A DNA stretch of 24,236 nucleotides from positions 1 to 24,236 of the forward strand of contig JBNJGC010000015.1 of the NCBI GenBank assembly GCA_051747405.1, in the 5' to 3' direction. This document shows, piece by piece, positions 22,468 through 24,236 of this stretch. The DNA comes from JAPHTQ01 sp051747405. GTDB taxonomy: Bacteria; Pseudomonadota; Gammaproteobacteria; Thiohalomonadales; Thiohalomonadaceae. The notes under the pieces were generated by a model. It was not told the origin of the DNA and did no database searches. It saw only the letters and a list, made by a program, of their open reading frames with translations. Both the position numbers and the translations under genes were made by a program. The stretch's first letter is position 1. Every line of letters begins with the position of its first letter.

Positions 22468-23310
22468 ATGAAATATATCGGAGCCCACGTCAGCGCCGCC
22501 GGCGGCGTGCAGAACGCGCCGCTCAATGCCGAGAAGATCGGCGCCAAGGCCTTCGCCCTGTTCACCAAAAACCAGCGCCAGTGGAAAGCCAAACCGCTCG
22601 ATGAAGAGACCATTCATGCCTTTAAGCAAAATCTCGAAAAGGTAGGTATCTCCCCGGCGCAGGTGCTGCCCCACGACAGCTACCTCATCAACCTTGGCCA
22701 CCCGGAGAAAACGGCGCTGGAAAAGTCGCGCAACGGCTTCCTTGACGAGATGCAGCGCTGCGAGCAGCTGGGCCTGCCGCTGCTCAACTTCCACCCCGGC
22801 GCCCACCTCAACCAGTGCAGTGAGGAGGAGAGCCTGGCCATCGTCGCCGACTCCATCAATTGGACGCTGGAGCAAACCGAGGGCGTCACCGCGGTCATCG
22901 AAAATACCGCCGGCCAGGGCACCACCCTGGGTTACCGTTTCGAGCACCTGGCGGCGATCATCGACAGGGTGGAGGACAAATCGCGGGTCGGCGTCTGCCT
23001 CGACACCTGCCACACCTTTACCGCCGGCTACGACCTGCGCACCGTTGATGCCTGCGACGAGACCTTCGCCGAGTTTGAACGCATCGTCGGTTTTCACTAC
23101 CTGCGCGGCATGCACCTCAACGACTCCAAACCGAAACTGGGCAGCCGCGTCGACCGCCACCACAGCCTGGGAAAGGGGGAGATCGGTCTGGAGTGCTTCC
23201 GCTACCTGATGAACGATGCGCGCTTCGACGATATTCCCATGGTGCTGGAGACCATCGACGACACCCTCTGGCCCGCGGAGATCGCTCTGCTCTACGACAT
23301 GGTCGAGTAA
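22468..23310 (+). CDS. nfo: endonuclease IV (AP endonuclease)
   Basis: A 280-residue TIM-barrel enzyme that cuts DNA 5' of abasic sites in base-excision repair and also trims blocked 3' ends. All nine trinuclear-zinc ligands fall at the same positions as in E. coli Nfo: H69, H109, E145, D179, H182, H216, D229, H231 and E261. Motifs include YIGAHVSAAGG, VIENTAGQGTTLG, VCLDTCHTFTAGYD and HLNDSKPKLGSRVDRHHSLG. Only 12 bases separate it from the cyclic-di-GMP gene and no promoter fits in between, so the two are probably cotranscribed. The ribosome site is weak. Confidence 0.98.
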   Translation: MKYIGAHVSAAGGVQNAPLNAEKIGAKAFALFTKNQRQWKAKPLDEETIHAFKQNLEKVGISPAQVLPHDSYLINLGHPEKTALEKSRNGFLDEMQRCEQLGLPLLNFHPGAHLNQCSEEESLAIVADSINWTLEQTEGVTAVIENTAGQGTTLGYRFEHLAAIIDRVEDKSRVGVCLDTCHTFTAGYDLRTVDACDETFAEFERIVGFHYLRGMHLNDSKPKLGSRVDRHHSLGKGEIGLECFRYLMNDARFDDIPMVLETIDDTLWPAEIALLYDMVE

Positions 23311-23314
23311 GCGG

Positions 23315-23323
23315 TGATATAAT
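23315..23323 (+). promoter_or_regulatory. perfect extended -10 promoter of cmoA
   Basis: TGATATAAT is an exact TGn-TATAAT element beginning five bases after the nfo stop. Transcription should start near 23330, giving a leader of about 27 bases before the cmoA ATG at 23357. The -35 region (ACGACA at 23294-23299) is a poor match. Confidence 0.65.
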
Positions 23324-23356
23324 CCCCGCCTCGCAGTTCGCCGCACACAACAGCTA

Positions 23357-24082
23357 ATGAGCAAAGACGCCATCTACGCCACACCGCAGGAACACATCGT
23401 CGACTTCGCCTTCGACGAGCGCGTCGCGTCGGTTTTCCCCGACATGATCCGCCGCTCGGTCCCCGGCTATAGCGACATCATCGCCATGCTCGGCCTGTTT
23501 GCCGAGCGCTACGCCAGCGAAGGGAGCAACCTCTACGACCTCGGCTGCTCCCTCGGCGGCGCCACCCTCTCACTGCGTCGCCGCATCAGCGCGCCTGATT
23601 GCCGCATCATCGCCGTCGATAACGCCGAGGCGATGGTCGAACGCTGCCGCGAGAACATCGCCGCCGACCTCTCGCCCACTCCGGTGGAGGTGACCTGCGG
23701 CGATATCCGCACCACCGAGATCGAAAAGGCCTCGGTGGTGGTGCTCAACTTCACCCTACAGTTTCTGCAGCCCGAAGAGCGTTTGGCGCTGTTAAGACGG
23801 GTTTATACCGGATTGCTTCCCGGCGGTGTGCTGGTGATGTCCGAGAAGATCCGTTTTGCCGACAAGACGAGCCAGCAGTTTCAGGAGCAAATGCACCTGG
23901 CCTTCAAACGCGCCAACGGCTACTCCGCACTGGAGATCAGCCAAAAGCGCCAGGCGCTGGAGAACGTGCTTATCCCCGAAACCATCGAGCAGCACCGGCA
24001 ACGGCTACAACAGTCGGGCTTCTCACGGGTAGAGCCCTGGTTCCAGGCCTTCAACTTCGCCTCCATCGCCGCCTTCAAATAG
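23357..24082 (+). CDS. cmoA: carboxy-S-adenosyl-L-methionine synthase
   Basis: A 241-residue class I methyltransferase-fold enzyme that makes carboxy-SAM from SAM and prephenate for wobble-uridine modification (cmo5U34). The SAM-binding loop is DLGCSLGGATLSL (61-73), followed by the acidic residue at the end of strand 2 (IAVDNAEAMV, D88), GDIR (115-118) and NFTLQFL (131-137). The N-terminus FAFDERVASVFPDMIRRSVPGY (18-39) is characteristic of CmoA. It has its own extended -10 promoter and is followed after two bases by cmoB, its pathway partner, so the two form an operon. Confidence 0.97.
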   Translation: MSKDAIYATPQEHIVDFAFDERVASVFPDMIRRSVPGYSDIIAMLGLFAERYASEGSNLYDLGCSLGGATLSLRRRISAPDCRIIAVDNAEAMVERCRENIAADLSPTPVEVTCGDIRTTEIEKASVVVLNFTLQFLQPEERLALLRRVYTGLLPGGVLVMSEKIRFADKTSQQFQEQMHLAFKRANGYSALEISQKRQALENVLIPETIEQHRQRLQQSGFSRVEPWFQAFNFASIAAFK

Positions 24083-24084
24083 CC

Positions 24085-24236
24085 ATGGACCTGACCCCGC
24101 TCGGCTACCGGCACCTCTACCACTGGCTGAAAACCTCGCCCCTGGCCCACTGGCTGGAGAGCGTACCGCAGCTGAGTGAAGCGAAGATCGAAAAACACGG
24201 TGACACCCCGCGCTGGCTGGAGGCGCTGTCGCAACT
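24085..24236 (+). CDS. cmoB: tRNA U34 carboxymethyltransferase, 5' part only
   Basis: The frame opens at the ATG two bases after the cmoA stop and runs off the window after 50 complete codons. The visible part, MDLTPLGYRHLYHWLKTS followed by PLAHWLESVPQL, resembles the N-terminus of CmoB (in E. coli, NHLSHWLETLP). CmoB transfers the carboxymethyl group of carboxy-SAM to 5-hydroxyuridine at position 34 of certain tRNAs. The methyltransferase domain itself lies outside the window; the assignment leans on the N-terminal match and the cmoA-cmoB order. Confidence 0.85.
   Translation, partial: MDLTPLGYRHLYHWLKTSPLAHWLESVPQLSEAKIEKHGDTPRWLEALSQ

Overview
The window reads as ordinary chromosome of a GC-rich Gammaproteobacterium. 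The support is LpxH, the outer-membrane lytic transglycosylase MltF, the tRNA wobble-uridine pair CmoA/CmoB, TadA, a GuaA of exactly E. coli length, and an endonuclease IV whose metal ligands fall at E. coli numbering. A sulfur-oxidising, Chromatiales-like organism would fit the tetrathionate/thiosulfate-type sensor kinase and the style of the intergenic repeats, but that placement is inference. No rRNA, tRNA, CRISPR array, transposase or integrase was seen.

Layout. (1) 42-5680, minus strand: a voltage-gated-type potassium channel, cysS, a PhnD-domain sensor histidine kinase starting right after the cysS stop, its FixJ/TtrR-type response regulator, and a small unknown protein. (2) 5814-9097, plus strand: a lipoprotein cyclophilin, cytoplasmic PpiB, LpxH and MltF. 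Divergent cysS and ppiB-lpxH recall the E. coli arrangement, here with the channel inserted. (3) 9098-9610: a gene-free stretch made largely of different short interspersed repeats. (4) 10081-14596, minus strand: membrane-fusion protein, RND pump and tadA, probably one operon. (5) 14844-16025, plus strand: a lone A/T-richer AAA/DUF4143 ATPase with its own promoter, which overlaps a perfect inverted repeat. (6) 16144-18295, minus strand: guaA and an OsmC/YhfA-like protein, separated by two inverted arrays of a 7-base repeat. (7) 18627-24236, plus strand: a YdgA/DUF945 protein, a PAS-PAS-GGDEF-EAL cyclic-di-GMP enzyme with nfo immediately behind it, then cmoA and the start of cmoB.

How the parts relate. 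Most genes are housekeeping: tRNA charging and modification, GMP synthesis, lipid A synthesis, wall turnover and DNA repair. Accessory functions sit between them: the two-component system, channel, RND pump, ATPase and cyclic-di-GMP enzyme. The guaA-tadA-mltF neighbourhood known from other Gammaproteobacteria is still visible, but split by the pump and the ATPase.

The least explained material is intergenic. At least five repeat designs occur: a two-hairpin REPIN-like unit, two 3 x 9-base tandem elements, inverted 7-base arrays that supply the stop codon of one gene and abut the promoter of another, a GATGCGCT/AGCGCATC hairpin element partly recurring at base 1, and a two-copy element with conserved ends and an unrelated core. 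I found no clearly new defence or metabolic system. The repeats, the PhnD-type two-component system with its small unknown partner, and the control region of the ATPase are the best candidates for follow-up.
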